A stretch of 64,000 nt of DNA from Dichomitus squalens LYAD-421 SS1 (Eukaryota > Basidiomycota > Agaricomycetes > Polyporales > Polyporaceae). The notes under the pieces were generated by a model. The model was given only the letters and a program-made list of their open reading frames with translations, had not been told where the DNA came from and made no database searches. Position 1 is the stretch's first letter. Every line of letters begins with the position of its first letter. The position numbers were made by a program, and so were the translations under genes. Shown here in pieces: positions 23,334-34,586 of the stretch. The stretch is taken from positions 784,725 to 848,724 of the forward strand of contig NW_006766887.1 of the NCBI RefSeq assembly GCF_000275845.1, in the 5' to 3' direction.

Positions 23334-24858
23334 TCCGTCAACGCGTCGACGTGGCCAGGGAGGTTGGCTAGACGCGTAAATCGTGGGGGAACGCGTCGGA
23401 GAGGAAAGACTGCGGGATTTGTACGGGGCGAAGACTTCAGCTACGGACCAGGCAATCGAGGAGTCTCTCTCAGAGGCACGCGAATGAGCCTCGCAACAGG
23501 GGGCGACACGTGAGCGTGCCTATGCCCCATTCTGAGCGGCGCGTCTTTATCTCGTTACGCGAAAGACCCGCGGCGGTGGCTCGGCGCGACCGCGATGGTC
23601 GCAACAGTGCGCAGGTCGGCAACGTTCCATCGTCCATGGTCTTGACCAGCCACATGCTGCGTCTATCGCGAGTCCGTCACAGCATAAGTACGAAATGCGC
23701 GTGTGCCGTGTTCGTGCACGAAAGGCGGAGAACAAACAACTGACCACTGCATAACTTGGGCATCCTCGATGCCCAAATCATGCAGTGAGCAATTGTTTGC
23801 TCAGCGCGTGGTGCACCCAAAACCAGACCTGGAGGTTGGAAACTAGGATGTGGTGAGCTCTGATGCTTTGTCAGGATTGATAGGACTTCACCTGATCACC
23901 TTCCAATACCTAGCTAGCCTGATGGTCGCACACCTCATCAGCACACTGCTCCTGCCAGTGCATACATGAGGCAAAGATGGCTGGCAGGAGTGAGGGAGCA
24001 GGGACACCTGCTAGCCAGGTTCTGTCACAGTGCTGCGACATAACAGTGCGACGCTCTTCTCACATATGCTTGGCGATCGTCACATTCGATGCCTGTAGCG
24101 TCCGGTGTCTTGGACCTTCACTTTCAGTGATCGCTTCATGCGCACACGCGAGCTACCGCAGTCAATCTCATGGCTCAGGACCGGACTCCTCGTCAAAGTG
24201 ACTGGGTACCGCAGTTCACATTGAGCTTCAGACCCATCTTGGCGCCACCAAAGCCGACCATGTCTCGTCTGTAGCTCATTGGACTGGCGGTTGAATCTGC
24301 TCTCCATGGTGTGCCAGACTGACGGGTATATGCACCTACCAGGACATCGCACTGGGACAGCTGCTGGCTGCAAAGCGACCTACCTCAAGGGCGTCCTAGC
24401 AACATGATGGTGGAAAGCAGAAGCACGGTGAGAAAGAAGGCTTGGGCATGATGGTCTCCGGCGTCGACGAACACAACGACAGCCACCGTTGGACGGACCA
24501 TGCCGTGCGCGTCCCGTTCACATCTGACAAGTATCTGGTTCCATGACCACGACTATTCGTGGCAAACCGTTCTACACATCATGAAACACTGCCTACAACC
24601 ACTGTTATCTAGAACAGAAGACACATACCTGCTAGCGCGAGTTCTATTCCGACCTGTGGGCGACGCGCCTCCGGGAAGGCCGCCGCGCGAAGAGACGCGT
24701 CGTGAAGCGCCCATGTGCGCGACCCACGTGACAGGCTGTAGTCGAACATGGACTTTGCGCTTTGGCGGGCACGCCGTTGGCACGTTGCTCTGCAACTTCC
24801 GTCTGTCCCCGCTTCGCTTCATACCCATCCTGGATATCTCTAAGCGTTCCCGGGCCAT
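23334..24858. other. 1.5 kb intergenic region with several short inverted repeats
   Basis: It lies upstream of both the fusion gene (-) and a J-protein (+). No gene is supported. Inverted repeats include a near-perfect hairpin at 23745-23787, GAGCAA/TTGCTC at 23787-23802, and a 10 bp pair CTCCTGCCAG (23949-23958) with CTGGCAGGAG (23981-23990). This may be a decayed MITE or other transposon remnant, besides holding two promoters. Confidence 0.45.
23745..23787. repeat. Strong hairpin (17 of 20 positions paired)
   Basis: Outer arms CACTGCAT/ATGCAGTG and inner arms TTGGGCATC/GATGCCCAA pair around a 3 nt loop, with a 3x3 internal mismatch. A second palindrome follows at once. Confidence 0.6.
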
Positions 24859-25808
24859 ATGGCCTCAAGACTGAATCTGTATGATATACTGGGCGTCTCT
24901 CAGAATGCCACCGCAGATGACAGTAAGCCCATTGCCTCGAGTATGCGTGTAGTCCGGTGCAGACGTGACCATGGATCTAGTTCGGAAGGCGTATAAGTTG
25001 AAGGCGTTGGAAACCCATCCTGGTACGTGTCATGTAAATCAAAGCGCCGCTTGATAGCCTGATCGACCGATGACAGACAAGCTTGGTCCTGGTGCTGACG
25101 AGAAAGAGGTAGCTGCTGCAGAAGCTAAGTTCAGAGATGTCCGTCAAGCCTTTCTAACCGTCGAAACGGCCTGGACGTGCTGATCTGACTTCTCTTCAGG
25201 TCCGTACGGCGTTTGACGTGCTCAGCGACCCAGCCAAGCGCAAGGTAAGCTGTCCTCTTCACGCGAACCAAATCCCCGTTCCCTAATCCTGCTCGTTTCG
25301 CTTCATCAGGCATACGACAACGGCCTTAATTTCATCCGTCGCCGCATTATCGTCAACCCAGACGAAGTCCAAGCGCGACTCGCCCGCGAGCGCGCCGAAT
25401 GGCAGCGACAGGCCGAGCTCCGGCACCAAGAGCGCATGCGCGTCCTCCGCGAAGAAATCCTCGCGAGCCAGAAGCGATACCAGGACACGAAGGCGCAGGC
25501 CGAGCTGCGGTATCAGGAGAAGATGAAGGCGATGGAGGAGCAGCTCCAGATCAACCGCGAGGCGGAGGTCGCCGCGGTGGAGGTGAAGGACAAGCCGGAG
25601 GGGTCGTACACGCTCGTGGATGAGTTGTTGAGCGACCTACGCCGACGCTCGCCTGAGTGGGAGCTACGCAGGCAGAAGGTGCTTAGGGTGAATCGAGCAT
25701 CCATTGCATGTGTCCGATTGATTAAGGAGACGTGCTGACTTGATGTGGGAACAGGAAAGAGCGGAGCGGATGAACCGCACGGCGTCGACGACGTCCGTCG
25801 CATCATAG
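24859..25808 (+). CDS. J-domain protein with a long coiled coil
   Basis: The start at 24859 gives ASRLNLYDILGVSQNATADD. Helix II reads VRKAYKLKALETHP|DKLGPG, with the HPD triad interrupted by an intron. Then come AAAEAKFRD, VRTAFDVLSDPAKRK and AYDNGLNF across further introns. The rest is one highly charged coiled coil (about 25340-25690) with QARLARERAEWQRQAELRHQ, then TLVDELLSDLRRRSPEW, and after a final intron ERAERMNRTASTTSVAS ending at 25808. No G/F region or zinc finger is present, so it is a class C J-protein. The layout (J domain, then coiled coil) recalls the DNAJC17/Cwf23 splicing-linked group, but the RRM expected in some of these is not seen. Confidence 0.75.
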
Positions 25809-26041
25809 CAAAGGGAGAAGAAGTCTATTGTCCGGCTCGTTTCCGGTGTGCTATATCTCGTCTCTTGCTGTTGTCTGTGCTACGGCTCCGTTCTTATTCG
25901 CATATTTAACGGACATTTATTACTGTACACTGCTCATGATTCCGGTCAGCCCAAGCCATGCGATACGTGTTGCTTCACGGCGTACACTGGTACATATACC
26001 CGTGTATACTCCACTAGATTCCTCGAACCATGCAGTTTGCA

Positions 26042-26796
26042 CTACTCTGCTGAATACGCAGTGTACGTCAGCTATGTGAGAGAATGAAGACAGCCACCGA
26101 CTCACCTTCCGAGTCCTCCACACCTAACGACCGAAGCCTGCTCTTCGCAATCTTCCCTACATCGCCCACCGCCCTCTCCAGCTCGCGCTTCCACTCCTCG
26201 CTACCAGCCTCTACGCTCACGATGCTCTCCACCAATGGCTCGTCCACACTCACCGAGTGCTCCAGCTCCAGCTTATCCTCCAGTTCCTCCTTGATCGCCG
26301 CGCGCGACCTCCCGTTCACGAACGTGATGTACACCAAGCCCGGGTACTTGCGCTCGTACAGTGCGTTCAGGTGAGCTAGGCGCGCCAGGATTTCCGGAGG
26401 GGTCGCTTTCGCCGCCTGTTCTTGCTCGCTGAGTTTCGACAATCCCTTGACTTCGCCGATGCGCGGGTGCCCGGCGATGAACTGCGCCTTGGGCTCGTCG
26501 CTCCACGAGGAAATCACCGATAGCGAGACGTCGATGAGCGCGGAGTAGGAGAGGACGGGGGGCGCGGTCTGGATGTGCGCCGCGACTCCTGGGACGAGGG
26601 CGTTGTAGAGGACGGGGGAAGCCTCGAAGAGGAGCGCGAGCGCCTTTGCGAGTGGACCGTCTTTGGTTCCAGATGCGTCCGCGATGGCCTCGATGAACGG
26701 CGGTAGGGAGGCGTCCTCAGTGCCTGATGGGGTCTGGGCACCGAAGTTGCCCAGTGGTCTGACGGAGTGTATCCAGCTACGTACGGCAGGAGCCAT
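26042..26796 (-). CDS. OHCU decarboxylase (uric acid to allantoin pathway)
   Basis: The start at 26796 gives MAPAVRSWIHSVRPLGNFGA. The body is a single exon with LPPFIEAIADASGTKDG, ALALLFEASPVLYNALVP, FIAGHPRIGEVKGLS (the active-site GHPRIG box), ALYERKYPGLVYITFVNGRS and a C-terminal helix. This is 2-oxo-4-hydroxy-4-carboxy-5-ureidoimidazoline decarboxylase, which makes S-allantoin after urate oxidase and HIU hydrolase, usually in peroxisome or cytosol. The frame runs on to a stop at 26068. A GTGAGT donor at 26105 with a CTGAC branch and CAG acceptor would instead remove 59 nt and end as VEDSEE at 26042. I prefer the spliced end but either is possible. Confidence 0.85.
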
Positions 26797-27328
26797 GGTG
26801 GTTATGGCCTATACCAAGGCAGACGAGGACGTGGAGAACGAGTTTGAAGACATTTAAGCTTATGATCTACAGACTACGTAGGTGCGTGCTAGCCCAGCCC
26901 TGCTAGTATGTGATCTGGATCTGATTAGATCACCACGACCCCGCACTCCCATCTTGCCTCGCTGCCCACCTTCGATAGTCCCAACTTGTCTACACACTGG
27001 TACGGCAGAGGCTTTCGGCCATGCGGACTAGGAAATCATACTACTTACCAGAGGGGCGAAGCTGGAACCACACGCCCAGGCACTCCGGGCAGCACCTCCG
27101 GAAGGTGGGAGCGCAATAAAAGCAGAGAGGGATATGTGGGCCTATTTGCAGCCCAGCGACCAGCACGAGGCCTTCCCATCACGGAGTGTCCCATCCTACG
27201 ATTCCCAGACCTTCTTGAAAGCTTGTTATTATCCCCGTGCCTTTTACTTCTCCCGGAGCGGGCACTTGAGCGGACTTGCTCGTGTCATCCGCTGTGCGCA
27301 TACTTCTACCCGTATACCCGTACAAGCC
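26797..27328. promoter_or_regulatory. Divergent promoter of OHCU decarboxylase (-) and the cytidylyltransferase homologue (+)
   Basis: About 530 bp. An upstream ATG in frame with the + gene exists at 27134, but it would add 65 residues unlike the family, so the ATG at 27329 was chosen. Confidence 0.45.
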
Positions 27329-28405
27329 ATGACGATGCGCCGGTCGCTCGACGTCCTGTCGGTGCTCTCGACGGACGACCTCGCCGACTACGATGTCATC
27401 TCGGACGGCCCACGCTCTATGGAGTCCAGCATTGCGGACCTGGGGCCGCCACGGTTCGCTGGAGGGGAGCCCGCGCCGCTGCCGTCTGCGATGGAGAAAT
27501 TCGACACTGTCGGCCTGACCGCGGAGGATGTCCAAGCGTACGTGCAGCGTTCGCTTAACGCGACATTAGCAGGAGGGCGGGGAGACGACTCCCGGACATG
27601 GAGGGTGTACGTGGATGGTGTATTTGGGCCGCTCACGCCGAGGTGCGCGCACTTCCCTGCATAATCGGAAGCGGAACGTACTCACTGCTTTCGTACAAAC
27701 ATCCGAACGTCCGACACTCACGACTGCGCGCGCGAGCAGGGACGTCTTGCAGCTCCGCCAAGCCAAGCTTTCCTTCCCCTCCGTCTATCTTCTGGTCGGA
27801 GTGTTCTCCGACGAGCTGTGCGACGAGCATCATGCCTCAACAGAACTTCCACACGTAGACCGCTGCGAGGTCCTGCGGCATTGCAGGTGGGTGGACGAGG
27901 TCGTGCCGGACGCTCCGTGGACGCTGCACGAGAAATTCCTACGTGCGCGCCAGATCGACTTCGTGGCCATCGACGAAGGAACATCCATAGACCCGGATTG
28001 CGACCGGGACCGATTGAAGGGATACGACCTCGTGAAGAGTCTCCGTGAGTGCCGCACGAGCCTTGGTCCATAGTGGAATCGGTGTTGACCGATCTTTTCG
28101 CAGGGAAATCGATCCCGACTCGGAGGACGTATGTGTCAACGCCGATGCCGAGACTTCACGACCCGTTCCGGAAGACGCAGTCGGGACAGGCAGCGGAGAA
28201 TGTGAGGGAGCGTGAGGAGAGGGAGAGGGGGTCGGCCTCCGCGAGAGGGACCATGAAAGGTGCACCCGCGGCGCTGAAACAGGAGACCGAGCCGGCAGCG
28301 GATGAGCTGAAGGAAGCACTAGAGACACCATTTGGAGAACCGAAGCAGTCGAGTCCGTTCGAGGAACCGAAGGTAGACGATTTCGGGACAGGATATGGGA
28401 TTTGA
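27329..28405 (+). CDS. Choline-phosphate cytidylyltransferase homologue lacking catalytic motifs (pseudoenzyme candidate)
   Basis: Three exons (27329-27642, 27740-28044, 28104-28405) give 306 residues. The fold signature of CTP:phosphocholine cytidylyltransferase is clear: TWRVYVDGVF, LQLRQAKLSFPSVYLLVGVF then SDEL, and RCEVLRHCRWVDEVVPDAPW. Three catalytic signatures are altered. The HxGH loop, normally about DLFHFGHA between VDGV(W/F) and LQLRQAK, reads GPLTPRDV with no length change. The YVAHDD-type box reads FVAIDE. The RTxGISTT-type box reads RTYVSTPMP. The C-terminus is charged and ends DDFGTGYGI. The reading frame is open throughout, so this looks like a retained non-catalytic paralogue rather than a decayed gene. 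A mis-called intron is the main alternative, but no HxGH is encoded in the 97 nt intron. Confidence 0.75.
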
Positions 28406-28946
28406 TTAGGCTATGACGAACCAGCCCCCTATGATTCAAGTCCAAGAACGGCGGTCATGCCGAACAGACAAACATGTGTACAGAGACGCAATGCGATACC
28501 CAGCACAGGATACATATACGATCAGTTGGAAACACTTCGCAGTCGAGGAGGAATGCAAGGGAAAGCAATCATTAAAGGCCAGGCACAGTGCCGTGTGGCC
28601 GGACCGTGTCTGTGTGGGCGTCTCTCCATTTCGGGACGTAGATTATGGACCGCACGGTCACCCTGGCAAACTCTGTCTTGTCCTTCCATTGGCCTCGTTT
28701 GCTTTTTGACTGTCTGTGGACTGTATAGGTAATGTGCGGTGTCAACGGATCGGTTTACAGTATCGGCTCCCACCGTGGGCGACTTCAAGACATATTTCGT
28801 AATGCATATCCGCCTCGCCACATCCGCCCGCCCCATGGTCTAGCGTGTGTCTGGGCACTATAAAGGGGCTGGAGGGCAAAGCACGTACAAATCAACGTAA
28901 GTCCTCGCCCACCTCCCATCATCGTCAACAACTGTCTACACTCGCC
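28406..28946. promoter_or_regulatory. Intergenic region with TATA-containing promoter
   Basis: It separates two + strand genes. Nothing is coded that I can support. A TATA box lies at 28859-28865. Confidence 0.5.
28859..28865 (+). promoter_or_regulatory. TATA box (TATAAAG)
   Basis: It lies 82 nt upstream of the chosen ATG (28947) of the F-box-like gene. Because transcription would start about 30 nt downstream of it, the earlier in-frame ATG at 28845 would not be in the mRNA. Confidence 0.5.
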
Positions 28947-30002
28947 ATGAACCCGGCTACCTCCACACTATCGCACACTTCGTCCCCGGAGTCGTCAACG
29001 AAGCGCTCGCCCCCATGGCTACCTTTCGAACTTATCTCCCTGATCCTCACCGAGCTTTGGGAAGCGCCACAAACCTTGGCGGAACGGTCTGCATTATTGA
29101 AGAACATCACTCTGGTGAACCGGACATGGCTCGCACTATTTGTTCGTGTCACATCGCGGAGCGTCCACATCTGCAATCCAACCAGTGCAGAGGCCTTCCT
29201 CCGCCTCCTTCCAGAGCGCACTCTGATGCAAGGCGTGAGCGACCTGTTGACTGCCGAAGCGTCGAAGGTGGCAAATCAAATGTGTCGTTCCGTCACATTT
29301 CATGTCGACGGGAGCGCCTCACTAGTCAGCGGCCCCGTCGCCGACCGCACGCCCGCCACTCAAATGCATTCGCCGAGCGACGCTGCGTCGACGGCGATGT
29401 CGACAGTCCTATACATGGTGACAGTACTGGATCAACTCCCCAATCTGCGGCACGTGACTATTGACTACACAGACTGGGGATACGACGACATATTCGACCA
29501 ACTCCGCGTTCAGACGTTCCCGCCGCAGGTCACACACCTTTCCGTCAATTACTCCTTCACCACTCCTGCGCTGGCTCCTCTTCTCATTTACCTCAAGTCG
29601 CTGTACAGGCGCCAGGATTCATCACGCATTAGGATCCCGAACGTCCGGCACCTGTCGCTATCCAGCGTACCTGCAGAGTTCATCGTAGACATGCTCCAGG
29701 CGTGTCCCAACGTCGAAACACTGGAAGTCACGGATCCCGCACGACTGGACGCACTCGCCCCCCTCCCTCCGTCCGTTCGCACGTTGATCCTGCGCCATCC
29801 TTCAGTCCCCCTAAGCAGGAGTCAGATGATGTCGTGGACGCTGTTTACGGCACTGGAGGGCGGACTCTTCGCGCGCGATGTCAAGTCACGGATTATCATC
29901 CGTTCGGGTACCCCTGATCCGGTCGCGTTCATCGAGTTGCGGCGGAGCTGCAGGCGCTTCAATGCTGAGATTCTCTATGAACGAGATGATATCTTGAACT
30001 AG
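28947..30002 (+). CDS. F-box-like / leucine-rich hypothetical protein
   Basis: A single-exon protein of about 351 residues. After a Ser/Thr-rich start comes a degenerate F-box: PPWLPFELISLILTELWEAP, then LKNITLVNRTWLALFVRVTS. Leucine-rich-like strands follow, such as LDQLPNLRHVTIDYTDWGY, VTHLSVNYSF, VRHLSLSSVPAEFIVDMLQA, CPNVETLEVTDPARLDALAP and SVRTLILRHPSVPLSRSQMM. This architecture is greatly expanded in Agaricomycetes, where the F-box would recruit Skp1/Cul1 ligases. No specific substrate can be proposed. The start was placed after the TATA box. Confidence 0.7.
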   Translation: MNPATSTLSHTSSPESSTKRSPPWLPFELISLILTELWEAPQTLAERSALLKNITLVNRTWLALFVRVTSRSVHICNPTSAEAFLRLLPERTLMQGVSDLLTAEASKVANQMCRSVTFHVDGSASLVSGPVADRTPATQMHSPSDAASTAMSTVLYMVTVLDQLPNLRHVTIDYTDWGYDDIFDQLRVQTFPPQVTHLSVNYSFTTPALAPLLIYLKSLYRRQDSSRIRIPNVRHLSLSSVPAEFIVDMLQACPNVETLEVTDPARLDALAPLPPSVRTLILRHPSVPLSRSQMMSWTLFTALEGGLFARDVKSRIIIRSGTPDPVAFIELRRSCRRFNAEILYERDDILN

Positions 30003-31720
30003 TTCTGATTTCAGATGTATACATTTTCTCTTGTGTCAAACGAAAGCTATGCCGTTTGCGTCAACTCCCGGAGGTCTGCTTCCAGAGGTACTGTGTGAAA
30101 TCCATTCAAGCCAGAATGGCAAACATCATGCCAATCAAGGACGATGGGAATTGGGACTTACGGGCGTGGTATGGTATACTCAGTGGCAGGTTGGTGTAAC
30201 CGTTGTGTCTGATATTCAAGTCTGTATCACAACAGCGTCAACGCCATGCACTGTGAGACAGAGGGCTGTGGAAAACCCCGGGTGGGCAACCGAGGAAAAT
30301 GCCCTGTCGTGCCTGGGAAACGTGCTCCGAAACCTCGGTTAGACCTGGCTTTTCGGACGAGGAAAAAGGACATCGAAATGACCGATTTCCACGGTCAATT
30401 TGGCGCGGTCTCGGACAGGAGAAAACCCCAGGTTTGACCGTGTGTTGGAAAAGCAGGATTTACACCTGTGGAACAGGGGAATTTGCGCGGTTTCCGAGTG
30501 CTAGATTCTCGCTCACCGCAGGATATCGATAGGACATCACTCGTGACGCAGTGCGATAATGCCTCAAAACACGCTGCAGAATGCAGCTTTACAGTCTCAT
30601 TACGGCGCGCTGAGTACATAGTACATATGGGGATCCAAAGTATAATACAAGCCCGTGACCCTCCAGACTTCTCATTGGCCACATCCTCCTCGCGACTCCT
30701 GCAATACACTCATACCGACGCTGAGGATAGATGTGGGAGCTCGAAGGGATGGAGACAGATATTCAGGGAAGTAGCAGGGAAGACTCACCTGGCCCTAAGA
30801 AGACACGGAGACTTGAGAACAGCAACTTACCTGGAATGGTCAGACACCCTTCGCTGGACTTACCTGGAAAAGCCAGACACAGATAGCTGGACCTACCTGA
30901 GAAACTTACAGATCCAAACATCGCGACTTACCTGCTGCCAACTCTCCACCAATGCCAAGACCGCTGTACTCTGTCAGACAATCCTGCTACTCAGGCTGTA
31001 GGCACACCCCAGGAACCATGATGGCGAAAAAGGGACCAAGAAAGGTAGATGAGGATAGGAGAGTTGTTTGAAAGCACAATGTCACAAGCAGTGCGCAGAG
31101 AAGCGATCCTGACGCAGACGAGAATGGGGTGGAAAATCGGTGCGATTGGCATTTGGCGCCCGTGTTTAGGGCCGGCACACGCAGACTTGGTTGCGGACAC
31201 CAAGAGCAACCGTGGAATACCCCCGTTCAGCTGAGCGTCCCAGGTGGAAAACCTTTATGGATTTAAAAACACGTTGCGCCCGCGGATAATTGACGGGGGA
31301 TATTCAACGGCCAAGTCCCATTTCCACGGTGCGACCGTTGAACGCGCTTTTCACCCTGTCGAACCGGGGGTATTCCGGGGGCGCCAGGCCCATAGTGATG
31401 GATAGTATTCGGCTGCTCGAACAATTGTCATTACTGGGGGGCCGGAGTAGGGAGGTAAGCTCGGAAGCCACGGTACCGTCCTTTGAGCCACAGCTAACAG
31501 TCACTTCAATGAGGCTCAGTCCAACGGTCTATAGGCTGAGGACTTATTAGAAGAGTAGCTGGTTGCTCTGATTTGTATCATGGACTCGGAGGTGCCGCCG
31601 AGCCAATGGGAAGGCAGATCATAAGCGCCCGAACAGGATACACAGTCATGCTTACATAAGGTAGAAGATGAGAGAATGCGACTGGGAGGGTACTCACCTC
31701 AGTGCCTATCCATTGAGTAG
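30003..31720. other. 1.7 kb non-coding region with repeat remnants
   Basis: No convincing gene. A 177-codon frame at 30468-31001 shows no family resemblance and is partly made of diverged tandem units (ACTTACCTGG followed by a CAGACAC-containing segment, near 30827-30910). An inverted repeat at 31214-31228 and 31361-31376 suggests a small transposon-derived element. TTCCACGGT occurs at two sites (about 30388 and 31322). Confidence 0.45.
31214..31376. repeat. Short element bounded by about 15 bp inverted repeats
   Basis: GGAATACCCCCGTTC (31214-31228) pairs with GAACCGGGGGTATTCC (31361-31376) with one indel. A smaller pair, TTCAACGG and CCGTTGAA, sits inside near 31301-31342. The spacing of about 130 bp fits a tiny MITE-like remnant. 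No target-site duplication is obvious. Confidence 0.4.
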
Positions 31721-33937
31721 ATGGCGACGATGGCGCGTCCCAACCTATCTCCGTCTCTTCCCGTTTACCCTCATGGCTCACTAAACACCTCCATCTCTAA
31801 CTCCCCTCCAGACCGGAACAAGTCCAGGTCACCTATCGTTCGTCGCAGGTCCATACAGCCGCCTAACATCTCCTACGCCTACGAGCATTTCTCGGCCTTA
31901 AGGAGCACCCACGAGGTGCCGTCACCGTCGCCAACGCCAATGCAGTCGCTTTTTCTACCAGGCTGCAATGGCGCCGACGGCTGCACTTTTGCCGCAGATA
32001 ATGGCTACGATTGCCCGGAGTGCACACAGCAATGCGAGGACGGTTCTTGTACCGTAATAGGACTCACCTCCCAGTGCACCGACCAATGCGTCGTTGTCCC
32101 TTGCAGCGACACTCATGACGAGGCACCATCATGCGAGCAGCTCGCTGTCCCCTTGCCCTGCGGTAAACAGTGTCCTACAGAGCAATGTCCAGTGGAGTTT
32201 GACTGCAATGTCTTCGACCAATTCGTGAGTATCCCTTTTGATCTCCCGCTGTGGGGCGGCGTTGAGACAGTTGAGGCCGTTGCTAACAAGCATTTTGCAG
32301 CTACAATGCTGCAACGACTACCATTTCGACCACGCAGAAATGAGAGACTACTCCCCGCAAGCCGGTGGCACAGAATACTCATTTATGATGGACCACACCA
32401 TCGATTTCAATTTCACCGGAAACTTGCAGCCTCAGATGTCCCAGTCGCAAGACCCATTGGCGTTCCCTTCACTTGATTCTGCGACGTCGACCCCACAGCT
32501 GGTACCGAGTCCAGCGTTCGAGCCATCACCGTCACCCTTCGCTCAGCCACAATCACACAACGCGGTCCCCTCACCGAGTATCCCTCCCTTGCCCTCCCCG
32601 GGCCCACAAAACTTACAGCTGCAATGCAAGTGGAGTGGATGCTTTGCTACGTTCGGCTCCTTGTCCGATCTTGTCGGTCACGTCAATCTACAACACCTCC
32701 GGCTACCTGCACCCACGGCGCTCCTCGACTCGTCATACACGACGCCCTCAGCATCCGGTAGCAAGCACGGGACCCAATTACAGCAACCTGGGCCGGATTC
32801 TATGGCGTGCCTTTGGGGCGACTGCCGAGTCTACCCCAATACCCAGTCCGTTCCAGGACCGTCATCTGGGGACCCGTTCGATCTCATGGGCATGCTCGCA
32901 AGTCATCTTCTCCGTGACCACCTCGGCCTATCTATCCGAGCACTTCCTATCTCGGGTGCCTCCCATCACGGCGGCCCCTTCTACTCTTATTGTCCTTCGG
33001 ACCCGCATGCGCCGGTCCTCACACCCTCATCGTCGTCCTCTCTTTCGACGTTGAACGAGTCCATCCCGCAAAGTGGCCCTCCCACACCCGTTCCTGAGCA
33101 CGACTGTTCTAATCATGCTTCACACGTGTGCCTCTGGACCCGATGTGGCAAGACCTTCGCTGCCTGCGACGCCCTCACAGAGCACATCGCTTCTACTCAC
33201 ATCGGTAGTGGTCGCGCGCATTACGACTGCTTTTGGGAAGGTTGCAATCGGAACGGCGATAATGGGTTTGCGAGTAAGCAGAAGATCTCACGGCACATGC
33301 AGGTGCGTGTCATCGTTCTTTTGGGACCGTGGCGTGATGTTCACGCTGTCATGTGGTTCTGCTTAGAGCCATACTGGGCATCGACCGTTCCAGTGCAAGG
33401 TATGCGGGCAGAGCTTTTCTGAGGCTGCGACGTTGGCACAGCACATGCGGAGGCATACTCAGGAGAGTGAGTGGCGCAACCATCTGGATCCCAGGCCCAC
33501 GATTTATCCTTTGTCAATGCAGAGCCGTACGCCTGTGACTTTCCTTGTTGCGGCAAAGCATTCGCAATCGCCGGCGCCTTGACCATACACAAACGGACAC
33601 ATAACGGGAGCAAGCCATTCAAGTGCGCATACTGTGACAGGTCAGTTCCCTGTGCCCGTCGCGCCACTCCTTTTTGATATCCATTTGTCCGCAGAGCTTT
33701 CTCTGAATCGTCTAATCTGTCGAAGCATGTGAGGCCATCAAACTTAGTCTGTAGCATGCATTTGCTCATCACTTTACCGGACAGCTGCGAACCCATACTG
33801 GAGCTCGACCGTATCCGTGCACCGAACCTGGCTGTAATAAGTCCTTCGCAAGGCCCGACCAGCTCGCGCGGCATGCGAATGTGCACAAGCGGAAGGCTGC
33901 CGAGAATGGAGGCGCAAGCGCGGCGGCTTCGGACTAG
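31721..33937 (+). CDS. C2H2 zinc-finger transcription factor, Zap1/ZafA-like
   Basis: The N-terminus (from 31721) is Ser/Pro-rich and leads into a striking Cys-rich region (about 31965-32215) with many Cys pairs such as CPECTQQC and [10 protein letters not shown]. After an intron (32224 to about 32300) comes a low-complexity region. C2H2 fingers follow: an early [19 protein letters not shown] finger, [25 protein letters not shown] and [10 protein letters not shown]...ISRHMQ, then a contiguous array: [79 protein letters not shown]. It ends [11 protein letters not shown] at 33937. Zinc-responsive regulators of the Zap1 type use paired Cys-rich fingers to sense zinc and a C-terminal array to bind zinc-responsive elements. 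The finger spacing supports that group. About six introns were inferred. Confidence 0.75.
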
Positions 33938-34586
33938 TCTCCTGCTCATTCCCTCCTCAGCACGACTTCCTGAGATATATCGCACAGTCGCATTTGTGGT
34001 TTTCGCGTTCCGCGGTGTCATATTGCTATTCGCATGAGTTTGTCCGGTCATGGGCGCTTCCTGCAGTCCGACATCCTCTGTATACTTTGCAAGCCAATAG
34101 CCTCGTGTATTATACCACATTACAAGTAGAATGTTACTACTAGCCCCTGTCATGAATGTCACCTAGATCGTGGCGACATCTGCTGCAAGTAATATGAGCG
34201 ACCAGACTTATATCGCCTCCGGCAACGCTCGGGTAGCCATCATTGCCACCACATCATTCCAAATATAGGCGAGAAGGTTGGTCTAGCTCAGCGTGCGACT
34301 CACGCATTGAACGCCTCTCCTTGCAACTCAGCAGTCGCCGGTCGTGAACCGTCTTCTCGCCCTGTCGCTGGCGATTTAGCAAGACGGGTCGAGGAACTCC
34401 CAACTTCGCGTGCCCAAGCTGAGCCCGTCCTATCCCCACTTCAGATCTCTAGCAAGCGCTCAGGTTCCTGCGAGTGTCGTGAGTACTTCAACTTCACTGG
34501 TCTACGTCATTGCAGGTTTCCTTCTAGGAGGGCGAACGCTGACCGTAATTTAAGCAGAGCACGACGTTTGTGGCATAGTTTACCGC
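33938..34586. other. Intergenic region, nothing recognised
   Basis: About 650 bp between the zinc-finger gene and the first M20 peptidase gene. Only short frames without family resemblance are seen. Confidence 0.5.

Noticed and set aside
27134..27328. N-terminal extension of the cytidylyltransferase homologue from an upstream ATG
   Set aside because: The added 65 residues look like translated promoter sequence and do not resemble the family; the ATG at 27329 begins a family-like N-terminus.
30468..31001. A 177-codon plus-strand frame in the 30-31.7 kb spacer
   Set aside because: No recognisable domain, no promoter sign, and part of it is made of diverged tandem repeat units.
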